Shown: positions 12,608-23,093 of the stretch, piece by piece
How positions within the stretch are numbered: position 1 is the stretch's first letter
Layout of the letters: every line of letters begins with the position of its first letter
Source of the DNA: Pseudocercospora fijiensis CIRAD86
Taxonomy: Eukaryota; Ascomycota; Dothideomycetes; Mycosphaerellales; Mycosphaerellaceae
Length of the DNA stretch: 64,000 bases
Direction of reading: 5' to 3'
Assembly: GCF_000340215.1 (NCBI RefSeq)
Contig: NW_006921535.1
Coordinates: 2,321,122-2,385,121 of the forward strand
The notes under the pieces: generated by a model
Told to the model about the DNA's origin: nothing
What the model saw: the letters and a program-made list of their open reading frames with translations, nothing else
Databases searched by the model: none
Position numbers and translations under genes: made by a program

Positions 12608-13739
12608 CTAGGTTTTTGATCTCGCTTCCTTCTTCGCGTTTGCTTTCATCATCGCCACATCGATGCCAGTCATGTTTCGTGAGATTTTCTGGAATGCTGC
12701 TGGCTGGATCTGAACCCACTCAACCCAGCGAGCATAGAAAGGCATGCTGATCTCTCCGCTCTCACCCGCGTCGATCTTCTTAACGATCTCCCGCGCGAGC
12801 TCTACGGGCTCGACAACAGGCCCGAGGAAGTTCGAAGGTGTCTCAAGGTCAGCGAAGAGTCGAGTGCTGAGCTGCCCTGGTGTTACCAAGATCATTCGAA
12901 TGTCTTCGGCGCCTTCGGGAGCCATTGGCGAGGCTAGCTCCGCTTGCAGAGATGTATGCATTGCAATGAGACCAGCTTTAGCAGCAGAATAGTCAGACAA
13001 GTGGCCGGCGCCGAGCTTTCCTAGGACAGATGCCACCGTCACGATTGTGCCGCCGACTTCTGACGCAAGCATTCCAGGAAGGAAAGTCCTGATAGTGTTG
13101 AAGTGTGAGATTAGGTTGACGCTCATACTTCGCTCCACATCTTTGGAAGAAAGTTGCCAAAGGGCTTTTCCATTGACCATGCCTGCATTATTTATCAGAA
13201 TCGTAGGGGCCCCAAGCTGCGCACAGGTTAGTGACTGGGCGATCCAAGAGCAGGAAATAACAAACCTCTTTCTCGATCTTCCTCGCAACAGCATCGACTG
13301 CATTCGCATCGCCAACATCACATTGATAATACTGGACGCCCGCGAGTCCCTCGCTCTCTTTCTCTGGACTTGACACATCCAATACTGCCACACTGGCACC
13401 GCGCATACCATATGTTTCTGCAATGATTTTGCCAAGACCATTGGCGCCGCCGGTAATCACGACCACTTCTTCGTTCCAGTCCACAGGTCGTGGTATACCA
13501 TATGCAACGCGTTTGTTGATCACGGAAAGCATCCAGAAGACCGTGACAGCTCCGGCGTACATGCATGACGCGATGAATTGTGTGCTTTCATATGGTGCTT
13601 GAACTGCCCTGAGGCAGAGTGGAACGATCCATGCAACGAAGGGATGGAAGATGCTGTTTGATAAGACGTGTGCGAACAAGTCGATAGTCAGGTGTTCGTG
13701 CCATCGTTTGCCGTGGCCACTCGTCACATGGTTTGACAT
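12608..13739 (-). CDS. Short-chain dehydrogenase/reductase with N-terminal membrane segment
   Basis: Exons 13739-13266 and 13216-12608 are joined by a 49-bp intron (GTTTGT to CGCAG) and give 360 aa. This is a classical SDR: the cofactor motif TGGANGLG sits near residue 100, NNAG follows in exon 2, and the catalytic Ser precedes YSAAK (SVLGKLGAGHLSDYSAAKAG). About 85 residues precede the Rossmann fold and include hydrophobic stretches (HPFVAWIVPLCLRAV; SCMYAGAVTVFWMLSVI). Anchoring in the ER or a lipid droplet is therefore likely, as in retinol/17-beta-hydroxysteroid type SDRs. The expected reaction is NAD(P)-dependent oxidation or reduction of a lipophilic alcohol or ketone; the substrate cannot be read from sequence. 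It converges with the hypothetical gene ending at 12531. Confidence 0.92.
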
Positions 13740-16118
13740 TGTGATGAGATAGAGGGAGTAAGATCATTGCTGTCGCGAAAAGTTGTCGACTTTATAAGTA
13801 TACAGTACGTAAGCAGGCGCTTCCAAGGATTTTCGGCCCGCAATTCCGGCAGGCGACGTTTCGCAAGATATTCCATCGCAGACACGACTTCGCGATGCCC
13901 GGCGAAATGAGATATGTCCTCACCTCTGCGCCGCCGCGTCTGACCGAAACCGCGTTCCTACAGTACCAAAGTATCCATTGAAAGCTCCGACGAACCGCCA
14001 GTCGACCATTGCTCACCACTTCAAAGAGAAACGATCTGTGTTTCGCGAACGAACGAACATTCGGTCGAGAAAGCCCGGGGTGAAGATTCTGCCAGCAAAA
14101 GAAACACGAGCAGCAGCGACGATGTGAAAGAGGACACTGCTGGTATTTCATCGCGCGCTCCAAGTGGGACAGTTCTAGACGATGCCTGAGCCTTCATCAA
14201 GGAAGGCTCTGCGAATATGTAGCTGCACTGCGGCGTAGCTACAAGGCGTGAAATAGGCAGACATATCAATCTCAGATCCCCGCTGACGGGATAGCTGGAA
14301 AAATTCGTCGTTAACACGTCGCTTGAGATGAACGCCGGCAGCTGGCTTTTCTCAGGGAAGTTCTGTTGGCGAGATTGTTGAGGACAGTCGGTAAGCTAGC
14401 TATGAAATTATTACGTGCTCTGAGTGCTACTCGGGCGGCTTCTGCGTCTAAGGCTACAAATACCGTTTCCCACGGCTTGACTGATTCTTAAGATAGCCGT
14501 TGGTAGGGGCTGGCGTTGTATATACTGTATAGGCAGGTGCTGACTGAGTGTGGCCGAGGGAAGCGAGACCTAAGTATAGGGTGTCACCTGCATCCAGGAA
14601 GCCGCTCCCTACCGCTTCCTTCCCATTCACTTGATCGAGGCAGATTTTCCCTATCTCGAGACCAGACGAGAATGTTAGCGATTCCTACTTTCATATTCTG
14701 AACTGCGTTTTATTATTAGACAATCTGCCTTTGCGGAATACAGCGGTCCGCGTCCCGCATGTAGACTACTCCGTAGCGGGCTCAGACAAAAACTATGCGG
14801 AGCTAAGCAAATTTCTCTACTAATCAGGGCGCGGAAAACAGGAATCGGTGTTATATAGTCTATGCGGGAGTTTATTTTATTAGTAGAGGGGTTGGAAAGT
14901 TTACTTACGGGTTTAGAAAAGTCTACTACGGAACACGTAATTCTATACCACATGCACGAATACCCTTTGTTACTAGTCTAAGTAGAGATAGGATTTTCTA
15001 CGATTAGCACGAAAGTCCGTCTATATATAGCTTGCGAAAGACTCGGGAATCTTAGGGGTAATAGGCACGGATTAGTATCTAGTCTTGTCTCGGCTTCCTA
15101 TATATACAAGACACTCTGTATATATATAAGAACTTTAGGGGTAGCTAGCACGGATTACAATCTAGTCTCCGGTCGGCTTCCTATCTATAGGTAACACCCT
15201 ATAGAAGAACCGTTAGAATTTAATGCTAATCCTATCTGCCGTTCTTCCTGCCTAGCAATGTAACTTGTAACAATGTAACCTAATATAGGCGTAATCTGCT
15301 TCTTCTATTAGATCGGGCGGTAGTCGCAGCCTCGTAGGGCTCAGAGGCTCTTCTATAGGCTAAAAGAATAGTTTACGGCGTTAGGAGAGATATATATATA
15401 CATATGCCGCCCTCTCTACTAAAACACATTGTCTACTACAAGAGAGCATTAGTGCATTATAGAGTACTATCTTAACGACGTTACTATACCTTTATAAAAC
15501 TATAGGACGAGCTTGATAGCATGTTTGTCTCCCGGCTAGTGTTAGCTTTTGCTATTATCTTACCTGTCTTTGGGAAACTCGGTTGGAAAGGTAGTTCGAC
15601 TATTTAATAAAAGCCGACCAATACTAACTTAGACCTTAGGGGAGTGCAGGTACCAAGACGACTGCTGCGGCTGTAATGGTGGCTGTGTACTTGAGTGCGC
15701 AGGTAACGCAAACAATTTAGAAAGCGACAGAGCGACAACGCTAACTATATAATAGTCGACACGACTTCAACTACTGGCCGTCGATGTCTCCACGCCATGC
15801 TTGGACCCGTCGAGGACTGCGGTCACAAAATTTGTACTTGTTAGGGCGACGATGCCTTTGTGATGAGGTGGAAGTGAGGGTCCATCGCTAGGTAGCACAA
15901 TCTATCTGGTTTACGGCCTGGCACCTTCTAGCTATGTTGTGTAGTGCAGAGAAGCCTTTATACAAAGGAAAACTTCGTTCTGTCGGTGTTGAGGCGGTCC
16001 CTCTCTATAGCAAATCAAGTGCTGCGGTTCCAAAAGCCCGTAGGCTACTAGCAAAGAGTCAATATTCCTTCTCCTGTCCTTCTGTATCTATCGCATGTTC
16101 TGGTAGATGATCCAACGA
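13740..16118. other. Gene-poor region with a RIP-affected patch
   Basis: No reading frame here has a recognisable domain or credible codon use. From about 14700 to 15640 the sequence is TpA-rich and CpA-poor, resembling RIP-affected repeat DNA, and it contains the diverged direct repeat described separately. The flanks (13740-14690 and 15640-16118) have ordinary composition. No RNA gene was seen. Confidence 0.5.
15050..15215. repeat. Two diverged direct repeats of about 80 bp
   Basis: CTTAGGGGTA..GCACGGATTA..ATCTAGTCT..CGGCTTCCTAT at about 15051 recurs at about 15133 as CTTTAGGGGTA..GCACGGATTA..ATCTAGTCT..CGGCTTCCTAT. Both copies sit in the RIP-like patch and are probably part of a decayed repeat element. 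Confidence 0.6.
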
Positions 16119-16950
16119 CTAGCGGAATTGGTCTAGAGGTAGATGTTTGATCGCCCATGATGCAGTCGGCTTACTAGGCCACATTGTTAGCCAGTTGTAT
16201 CTTACGCGGCCTCTCGAGTATGTCTTAAGTTTTTGTCGTTGTTCTCGTAGAAGGGAACAATGGACTAGGTAATGTCTGGCCGTGCTACGTTCTCCACACT
16301 CGCAGAACGGCTCCATCCCTGGCACTTTCATCTTCTGCAGAAACGCGGGAAGGCCGATAAATTCTTATCTGAGTTGGAAGATGATCCCAGCTTGGACCTT
16401 GTATAGTCCTTTGCATAGCTGGAAGGCCGATCCTCGCATCGCCTATGGTACCCCTCCTCGTGTCTTCTAGAGATTCTTCCTCAGCGTTCTGTGTGTCTCT
16501 TTTCACAAGAAACCTGCGGATTATAGTTTTAGTAGTCTGTTCTGTGTCCCGAGAAGTATCCTTTAATCTCTCTACAAGCAGGTGTGTCTCGTAGTCTGCC
16601 TCTTCTATCGGTGATCGGTACGAAGGTAGTAATCTCGCCGGTCTCCTCCCTCAGAGTAAGAGTAGTTTGTGCCAGATACTCAGCCCTCAGAGTTGACGTA
16701 TATGCTATTGGGGGAACCAGTCCTCCTAGCCTGCTGTCCAGCCTTTCCCTCCAGCTCTGGACTAAAAATCAGTTAGGGGTATCCTCTACTTGTCCCTCAA
16801 TTGTGTTACTCCTCCTCCTCCGTATTATTGAAGCTTTCCTCCGGGTACTCCAGCTCCTTTTCCAGCCTGCTACAGATCTTGGTCACTACTCCAGATCACA
16901 GGCCTAGATTACATGCAGTACTCCGCCTACGCTGCTTCCGCATCCGGGAA
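16119..16950 (-). mobile_element. Fragment of a non-LTR retrotransposon (LINE), RNase H-side tail
   Basis: The minus strand reads FIGLPAFLQKMKVPGMEPFC and then CECGERSTARHYLVHC, ending at a stop at 16119. The pattern IGLxAFLxxxKVPG followed by CxCG...TARHxLxHC is the Cys/His motif found after the reverse transcriptase/RNase H part of Tad-like fungal LINEs. Upstream on the same strand (to about 16950) frames are broken and only faintly coding. The piece is 5'-truncated and carries stops, so it is a dead fragment. Unlike the blocks at 1-10060 and 32900-35950 it is not heavily RIP-mutated. Confidence 0.6.
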
Positions 16951-17755
16951 TGGACACGTCTGCGTCGGGAGACGCGCGCAGCTCTTGGAATCCAGTTCTT
17001 CATTCGTATACGCGGTGATATCGTGGGCGAACGGCTTCGGCGCTGCAATGATATCGCGGTCTGGTGTCACTTTGTTTATGTTGTAGGGTCAGTTTCCGTG
17101 TCCGCGACAGCAGCGCTATAGGATATTTCCCTTGCTGTGATCTTGACTTTGGGAACAGCGGAATTCTAAAGCTCTTGACTGGGCGCGTCTACAGAAATAA
17201 GTAGATAGCAATTCATGCTCTGGACGAGTACAAGTCTTGCTCACCATCTCCAGTCCCTGAGGCCAATATCATGAAAGTGCATTTCAGCGTACAGAGATCG
17301 CAGTCGTAAAGCTACTGAGCGCCAGGACGAAGGCTCCTGACAACCAGTATCAAAGCTCTTACGATGCATTTGTCCTGTGACCACTCAAAGAGACTTCCAA
17401 TCGGTTGATTGCCTGAATCCTCCGCTACTGCTGGTGCTCTCTGTCCACGTGTATTCCGAACTCTGATGTCAGTGGCTCGATGTACCAAGACCTGAGTGGT
17501 ATTTAATTGCGAGCCGATTAGTTGTATGTAGCAGCCTCTCCGCTGGAGATACTGTATCGCCAGAAGTCCTGGGCCATACTTAAATCCTACGTTTCCGAAT
17601 TTCATGCGGTGACGCACTATGAGTGGCGCAGATCCGTCTATCATTCGAGGATGGCCCTGGCGTGGAAAGACTTCCATGGCACCATCTACATGCATTCCGC
17701 GAAGATGACGCTGTGATGACGGCGGCCCGGGATGGATGTAGCTCTGCTCATCGTG
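16951..17755. other. Intergenic, no supported gene
   Basis: Several overlapping open frames on both strands reach about 100-130 codons, but none shows a domain, a plausible start context or a consistent codon pattern. Base composition is ordinary. Confidence 0.4.
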
Positions 17756-18125
17756 GACTGGTCCCTAGTTGAAGAGAGGTTGATGAGGGTATGCTTCGAT
17801 CTTTGCATAGACAACAGCGAGTATGGGAGTCGCAAGCACGCCCTGAGTGTCGCAAATGAGATTGAGACTGCATGAAGTGAAGTGGAAATGGGTCACTAAG
17901 TGCTTCCATCTTCGAGGTGACAACACCGGAGATCACGTTCGGAAGTATGTGCTTCGTGTCGCAGCTCAGCTCGAGACTGCATCCGGTGAAGTGAAATAGC
18001 GGGACAAAAGTTTTCCATTCGTGCGAAAACAACACCGAGTATCGGATTCGAAAGTAGGTGCTGCGTGTCGGAAGTAAGCTCGAGACTGCATGAAGTGAAG
18101 AGGTAGTTTCTTACACGAAGTTCCA
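17756..18125. repeat. Diverged 109-bp tandem repeat, three copies plus a partial
   Basis: Units start with GACTG(CAT) at 17756, 17866, 17975 and 18084, giving periods of 110, 109 and 109 bp; the last copy is cut after about 42 bp. Shared landmarks per unit are GACTGCAT..GTGAAG at the start, ACAACA(C/G)CG-AG in the middle and GTGTCG..GCTCGA at the end. The period is not a multiple of three, so a protein repeat is unlikely. The array lies 3' of the gene ending at 18401. Confidence 0.8.
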
Positions 18126-18400
18126 ATGCTGCCAGTGCCTTTACCCGGGAATAAGAGCACTACTTCAGAGAGAAGTCAGATATCCAGCCTTCTCGGTGAA
18201 ACGAAAGCTCTTTGCAGGTACGTGATTACTTACAAGGTATTGATAATGCTGACCGCTGACATTGCAGCCCCGAAGCGCTCATATCAATGTACAACTGACG
18301 CCGCACACCACACCCATCATCGCGGTACCCAGCTATTGTTTTCACATGAATATCTTCCTCCCACCATGCGATCACACGATGTCCGGTGCACAGTTGTGGC

Positions 18401-20767
18401 TCAAGCTTCGGATTCAGTGTCGCCATCGGCATCAGCATCGCTATCGATATCCTCAGCCTCGCCGGCCAGAGAGGCCTTCTTGGAAGCTGGCGGGCTTGAA
18501 GCAGTAGTAGCCGAAGCAGCCCGCTTGCGAGACTTCGAGCCCTTAGACTTAGCCTTTGCCAAAGCAATCCGCGCCGAGCGTTTCTTGCCCTCTGCATCGC
18601 TCTCAGAGTTGTCTCCCTCCTCTTCTGCAGATCCTGGATCGTCGTATCGGCGGAATGGACCCACCTCCTGAAGTCCAGCTTGAATGGCTTCCTCCAACTT
18701 ATCCCAACTGGCCTGATCGAGAATCACGTATCCATCGGCGACTCTGGTGTAGTTGATCTGAGGATAGTCGACTTTGCAGCTTGGATGAGCATCCCACTCG
18801 ACTTCCGCTCCCTTGCTTTCGCCAGCAGCGTTCACGCAGTTCGTCTTGGATTTGCGGTGATGACACTTAACATCGCCTGGGTGGGAGAAGCGAAGGCCGC
18901 AGAAAGCATGGATGTACGGCTTCGATGCGCGAGCGAGGACAGCGCGGCGGGTCGGATAGAGTGGACCAACGTGTTGAACAATGGTTCCATCTCGCTTGGT
19001 GGTCTGACCCTTTGAAGCAGGGAACTTGCCAGTGTCTGAAGTCTGTGAGGCTGGCAGGGCGGATGACGATAGCGGTAGAGAAGTAGTGCTCTTTCTCCTA
19101 CCTAGTGGAACCTTGCGCTTCGGCACAGTGGACGGGTCATCCTTTCCGTACTTGACTGGCAGGTTGGCCACAGTCTGTGCGTCTTCCTTAGCATTCTCAG
19201 TCTTGGCATGTTGGCCTTTCACAGCCGCGACAACTGCAGCAGGCAGAGCTGGCATGTGTACCGGCTCAGTAGCGCTTAGCGGCGGCGTGATTAGAGCTTG
19301 GGTCTTGTCCTTGCGAGGCAGTGGGAGCTTGACGACGAGGCTCTTTCGGCTTGGCGCATCAGAACCATCTGACGTGCTGAAAGCGTTGACTGGCCGCTTC
19401 TTCTTTTGCTTCGCTGCGACTTGTGCACTAACATCGACTTGTTGCAGAACAGGCTTTTGTCTCTTGTCCACATCGTGGGCGACCGCACGGGATAACCAAG
19501 ACAAGTCCGCATCCTTCCAAGCAGCGGGCAGAAAGTTGACAAATCCCGTCATCAGATGAGTCGCATTGTTGCGGTGTAGTAGACGGAACATGGCGGTGAC
19601 AAATTCGACCTCGTTGAGGATTCCGCGATTGAAGTTCTTGCACAGAACTTCGAATGTGGCAAGAGCATTCAAGTCATGGGCAAAATGGGTGGAGAAGTCC
19701 TTGACGAAGACCTTGCCACCTGCGATCCCCATCGGCTGAGGCGGTAGTGCAAGGGAGGAACCATTTGATGACTGTATTGCCTCGGTATCATCGCCAGGGG
19801 GAGGCATCAGGGATTCCGGCGCAGCGAGCGTGTCCTCACCAGTTGTGTCTTCACTTTCGGTGCCCTGAATGTCGTTCGTCGATGGCTCAGGAGAAGGCTC
19901 TTCAGCAAGTGGTCCGTGTTCCTCCTCACTATCGGAGATGTCCAAAGGTGGCACATCAGTCTCAACATCATTCAAGCGACTGTGCGCAATGTTGTTGGTA
20001 CACACTGGTTCGCCGACGAACTCTGCCACATCGAAGTCTGCTTGGGACTCAAAGGCTGGCGACAGGACAACTTGTGGAGGCGCAAGTTGAGCGACAGCAG
20101 CATTCTTAATGTTCTGCACTGGCGATGAAAAGGCGCTGCCGATACTTGATCCGGGCTGGGGTTGGAGAGGAGCGTGATGGGTATCGAGTCTCTGCGAAAG
20201 ATGCTGGTGATAGGAAGGTCCTCTGCCGACTGGAGCTTGTTGACGGAACCGCGGAATCGGCCGATATCGAACATTTCCCAATGGGCCGTATGCTGTCTGG
20301 TAGCCAATGGGCTTGTACTGTTCGGACGGTCGGTGCAAGAAATGTGCCTGCGCCAGTCGTTGGGAATGATCCACGTTGCTGTACTGTGGCAAGCTATGAT
20401 TGTGAAATTCCTGGGGAGCTCGAGCGTCGCGATGGTGGTGAGAGCTGCTCGCCGGCGCAGTCTGCTGATATCCTGCAGGCTCGAATGGGGGCTGGCTATG
20501 GCGCCTGAGAGCCGCCGGCGCAGTCGGTGGAGCCCTTAGCAGACCGTGCGGTGGAGCTGGCATGAGAGGCGCATGGGCGATTCCCTCTGACGGGGGCTTC
20601 CCTGGCATGCGCTGAGACTTCTGCTCATGCACGAAGTGAGGGCTCGATTGCAGTTGCGGTGATCTGACAGCGACCATCTGAGCCGGCGGTGCTGGCGACT
20701 GCATGGCGCTTGGGTGAGGAGGCATGTCGACTGGCTTCGAGTGATGCGCCTGCACATTTGGTGGCAT
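18401..20767 (-). CDS. Large nuclear-type protein with a PAH-like helical domain
   Basis: This is a 788-aa open frame with ATG at 20767. Residues 1-230 are Pro/Gln/His-rich and disordered, and 260-340 are acidic. Residues about 352-416 (VFVKDFSTHFAHDLNALATF to LMTGFVNFLP) resemble a paired amphipathic helix fold of the Sin3 type, ending with the FNxFLP-like FVNFLP. A zinc-finger-like patch near residue 640 (CGLRFSHPGDVKCHH) precedes a basic then acidic C-terminus (KGSKSRKRAA; DIDSDADADGDTESEA). A chromatin or transcription role is inferred; I cannot name the family. The sequence just before the ATG (CTCGACAG|TACATG) could be a splice acceptor, so a 5' exon is possible. It is transcribed in the same direction as the amidohydrolase upstream, about 300 bp away. 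Confidence 0.8.
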   Translation of the reverse strand: MPPNVQAHHSKPVDMPPHPSAMQSPAPPAQMVAVRSPQLQSSPHFVHEQKSQRMPGKPPSEGIAHAPLMPAPPHGLLRAPPTAPAALRRHSQPPFEPAGYQQTAPASSSHHHRDARAPQEFHNHSLPQYSNVDHSQRLAQAHFLHRPSEQYKPIGYQTAYGPLGNVRYRPIPRFRQQAPVGRGPSYHQHLSQRLDTHHAPLQPQPGSSIGSAFSSPVQNIKNAAVAQLAPPQVVLSPAFESQADFDVAEFVGEPVCTNNIAHSRLNDVETDVPPLDISDSEEEHGPLAEEPSPEPSTNDIQGTESEDTTGEDTLAAPESLMPPPGDDTEAIQSSNGSSLALPPQPMGIAGGKVFVKDFSTHFAHDLNALATFEVLCKNFNRGILNEVEFVTAMFRLLHRNNATHLMTGFVNFLPAAWKDADLSWLSRAVAHDVDKRQKPVLQQVDVSAQVAAKQKKKRPVNAFSTSDGSDAPSRKSLVVKLPLPRKDKTQALITPPLSATEPVHMPALPAAVVAAVKGQHAKTENAKEDAQTVANLPVKYGKDDPSTVPKRKVPLGRRKSTTSLPLSSSALPASQTSDTGKFPASKGQTTKRDGTIVQHVGPLYPTRRAVLARASKPYIHAFCGLRFSHPGDVKCHHRKSKTNCVNAAGESKGAEVEWDAHPSCKVDYPQINYTRVADGYVILDQASWDKLEEAIQAGLQEVGPFRRYDDPGSAEEEGDNSESDAEGKKRSARIALAKAKSKGSKSRKRAASATTASSPPASKKASLAGEAEDIDSDADADGDTESEA

Positions 20768-21068
20768 GTACTGTCGAGACGGCAGCTCGTCGACAGTGTG
20801 GCCGCCGACGACGTTACCGTCGGCGCTACGAGAAGTCAGCAGATGAATCTCGAGGATGCAAGGTGTACTTGCTCGTAATCCAGGACGACCGGCATCTTTC
20901 CAATGCTACCAGCTAAGACCAAAGGTGTTGCATCCAAAAACTCGAAGATGTTCATTGATGTCTTGAGAGATCTGGCGGGGTCTCCGGTCTCTGGGGGAAC
21001 CTGCAGATGCGCATGCAAACGGTTTCCTTGGCGTGGCAACGGTCTGCACTTCCGAACTCACAGCCTTG

Positions 21069-22538
21069 TCACGGCGTGTATGACCTTACCAATTTTCCAC
21101 CAAAAATGCTTCTTCGACCCTGGCAAGAGTCGTAGAGATAGACAGATTCGCTCAAAGTCTGCCTTGTCTTCCATTGGTGCTTCGCCTCGTCGATCCCAGC
21201 AAATAGCACAAAATCAGCCACGTCCCCTTCTCGAATCTGTACGCTGCTCCTTTCGCTCTTCATAACACCTATCGCTGCTTTGGCTCTGGTGCTAACACAT
21301 TCATACAGACGCTCGGCATCTTGCTTGGTGCCTGTCTGATAGATCCCGATGCCTTGACATGCTAGATGAAGTGGATCACAGCTGCCTTGCGGAGTGAACG
21401 CATTGCCGATGTTGTTGATCCCAATGCAAGCATTCAGACCATACTTCTTGATCAGATCAGGAACATGCAGTGTACCGCGTATCTCGGGTTGTTGACCAGC
21501 CCGCATCATAAATAGATCGCTGGTCGGTAGCCCAACAAAGTGGATCGGCAGTCCAGATTCTGTGATCATTGTTGCCAGACGCTGCAATTCGTCATCATTG
21601 AAGAGCGACACACGGGTGCAATGCCCAAGTACGATAGTACGATCTCTTGTCTGCTGCTGCCATTGCTTGTTTTTGAGGCACTGAACGACATGCCAAATAA
21701 GTGGTTCTGCGCTTCGGTCTAGGTTGTAATCAAGATGAAAGTCAAGATGAAGATTGTGCTCGATGCTAAGATCGATCATCCACTCGACGTTGCGTTGCAT
21801 TTTATCTCGACCATCTTCGACGTAAGGAGTGCTGCCAACCACATCGACATTCTGATTCGCCGCAGCCGCCTCCATCAGTCCTCGAATGACGGCTCCATCT
21901 TCATCATCTTGAGCAGCTGAAAAGAGCGGCAGCTGGGCAAAGGCGCAAAGCTGGACGTGACATGAGTTCTCCTTTCTCGCCCGCTTCTGAAGCTCGATGC
22001 CGGCGTCGAGACACTTTGTTTGGACCCCAGCATCAAGTTCGACGAAGCCTCGCATATGAGTAACTCCAGCCAACACGCTTTCTTCAATGACCCGCTGCCC
22101 TCTCTCGATGAGATCGAAATGCTCAAACTCGGCTTTGGCCTTTCCAGTGAGCTTCATGGCTTCCTTGAAGTCTCCTTGTTCGATCTGAAGATGTGCATAT
22201 TTAGGATGTGATAGCAAATACGCCTTGTCGATGTGGACATGAGGATGGCACAGCGAGGGGGCCAGTAGAGCGCTATATCCATTCACGATCGATGCGTGAT
22301 GACCGTCTATCTGCCCGCATTCTCCAATTCGCTCCAGGACCCCGTCGTTGATGATGAGGTCTGATCTTGGGCTGGACCGAGATCCTGGCAGGACAACATT
22401 TTTAATCAGCATTGAAGAAGTGGCATTGGAGCTTGCTTCAGTCCCGCGATTCTGAATTTGAGCCATCTCAGCATCAATATCGATACCCTTGCTGCGTAAG
22501 AATTCTCCGGCCATGCGTGCTGAACGTGACCGTGGCAT
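21069..22538 (-). CDS. Amidohydrolase of the cytosine deaminase-like superfamily
   Basis: This is a single 489-aa exon with ATG at 22536-22538. After a short N-terminal beta-sandwich part comes the metal-binding HPHVHIDKAY (His100 and His102), then DFHLDYNLD, LGHCTRVS and GINNIGNAFTP in the expected order of a TIM-barrel amidohydrolase. Compared with bacterial cytosine deaminase, the fourth metal ligand position (GxD) reads GIN, and the acid after the third His reads Tyr in HLDY. Chemistry may therefore differ from cytosine deamination; hydrolysis of a cyclic amide or imine is only the family expectation. The protein is probably cytosolic, with no signal peptide. It is divergent from the SNF12 gene with about 555 bp between starts. 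Confidence 0.88.
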   Translation of the reverse strand: MPRSRSARMAGEFLRSKGIDIDAEMAQIQNRGTEASSNATSSMLIKNVVLPGSRSSPRSDLIINDGVLERIGECGQIDGHHASIVNGYSALLAPSLCHPHVHIDKAYLLSHPKYAHLQIEQGDFKEAMKLTGKAKAEFEHFDLIERGQRVIEESVLAGVTHMRGFVELDAGVQTKCLDAGIELQKRARKENSCHVQLCAFAQLPLFSAAQDDEDGAVIRGLMEAAAANQNVDVVGSTPYVEDGRDKMQRNVEWMIDLSIEHNLHLDFHLDYNLDRSAEPLIWHVVQCLKNKQWQQQTRDRTIVLGHCTRVSLFNDDELQRLATMITESGLPIHFVGLPTSDLFMMRAGQQPEIRGTLHVPDLIKKYGLNACIGINNIGNAFTPQGSCDPLHLACQGIGIYQTGTKQDAERLYECVSTRAKAAIGVMKSERSSVQIREGDVADFVLFAGIDEAKHQWKTRQTLSESVYLYDSCQGRRSIFGGKLVRSYTP

Positions 22539-23093
22539 TCAATGCAGAAGGATTCCAGACTGGAAGGGTAACTCTACGACACTTTGCTCCTGAAATGAGA
22601 TATCTAGAAAGTGAGATCAGCTGTCAGAGAAAGCGTTGATGAGGATGTCAAGCAGGAATGGCAGCACTCGACTCGATCATGTTATTCCCACAGGTTGTGA
22701 TAGCTCACATGAGCTTGGACTTGAAGTGGGCCCGCGGGTTGACGAACATGAGGTATCGCGCCAACGTCAATACTGCCTCTGATATAGCATCTCGCACGTA
22801 TAGCAGTTGTCATCAGTGCCATCGGCAGCGACATGCATTGCATGTGAACGTGTCTGCGAAGTGAGTGAAGTCTCAGCAGTCCAGGAGGCACCCCTCACCT
22901 CGCTTGAAGCCTTGCTCTCTGGCAGCGCACGTCTCCCAGTTCTCCACCCGACACGACACGACGCGTTCTCGACAGCTTCCATCGCAACATCATCACCACC
23001 CGCGCTCCTTGATCGCGCCGCCATCACCTTCGTTCTCGAACTCCAGCTTGCAAGCCAGCCTTGGCAAGCACACCGATCGGCGGAGACGGAAAG
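22539..23093. promoter_or_regulatory. Divergent promoter region, amidohydrolase / SNF12-like gene
   Basis: This region separates two outward-facing start codons (22538 minus, 23094 plus). The right part is rich in CGACACGACACGACGCG-like and pyrimidine-rich sequence typical of fungal 5' leaders. No gene or canonical TATA box is evident. Confidence 0.45.

Noticed and set aside
17748..18160. Overlapping minus-strand frames over the 109-bp repeat as a repeat protein
   Set aside because: The period is not a multiple of three, so each unit shifts frame; stops separate the frames.
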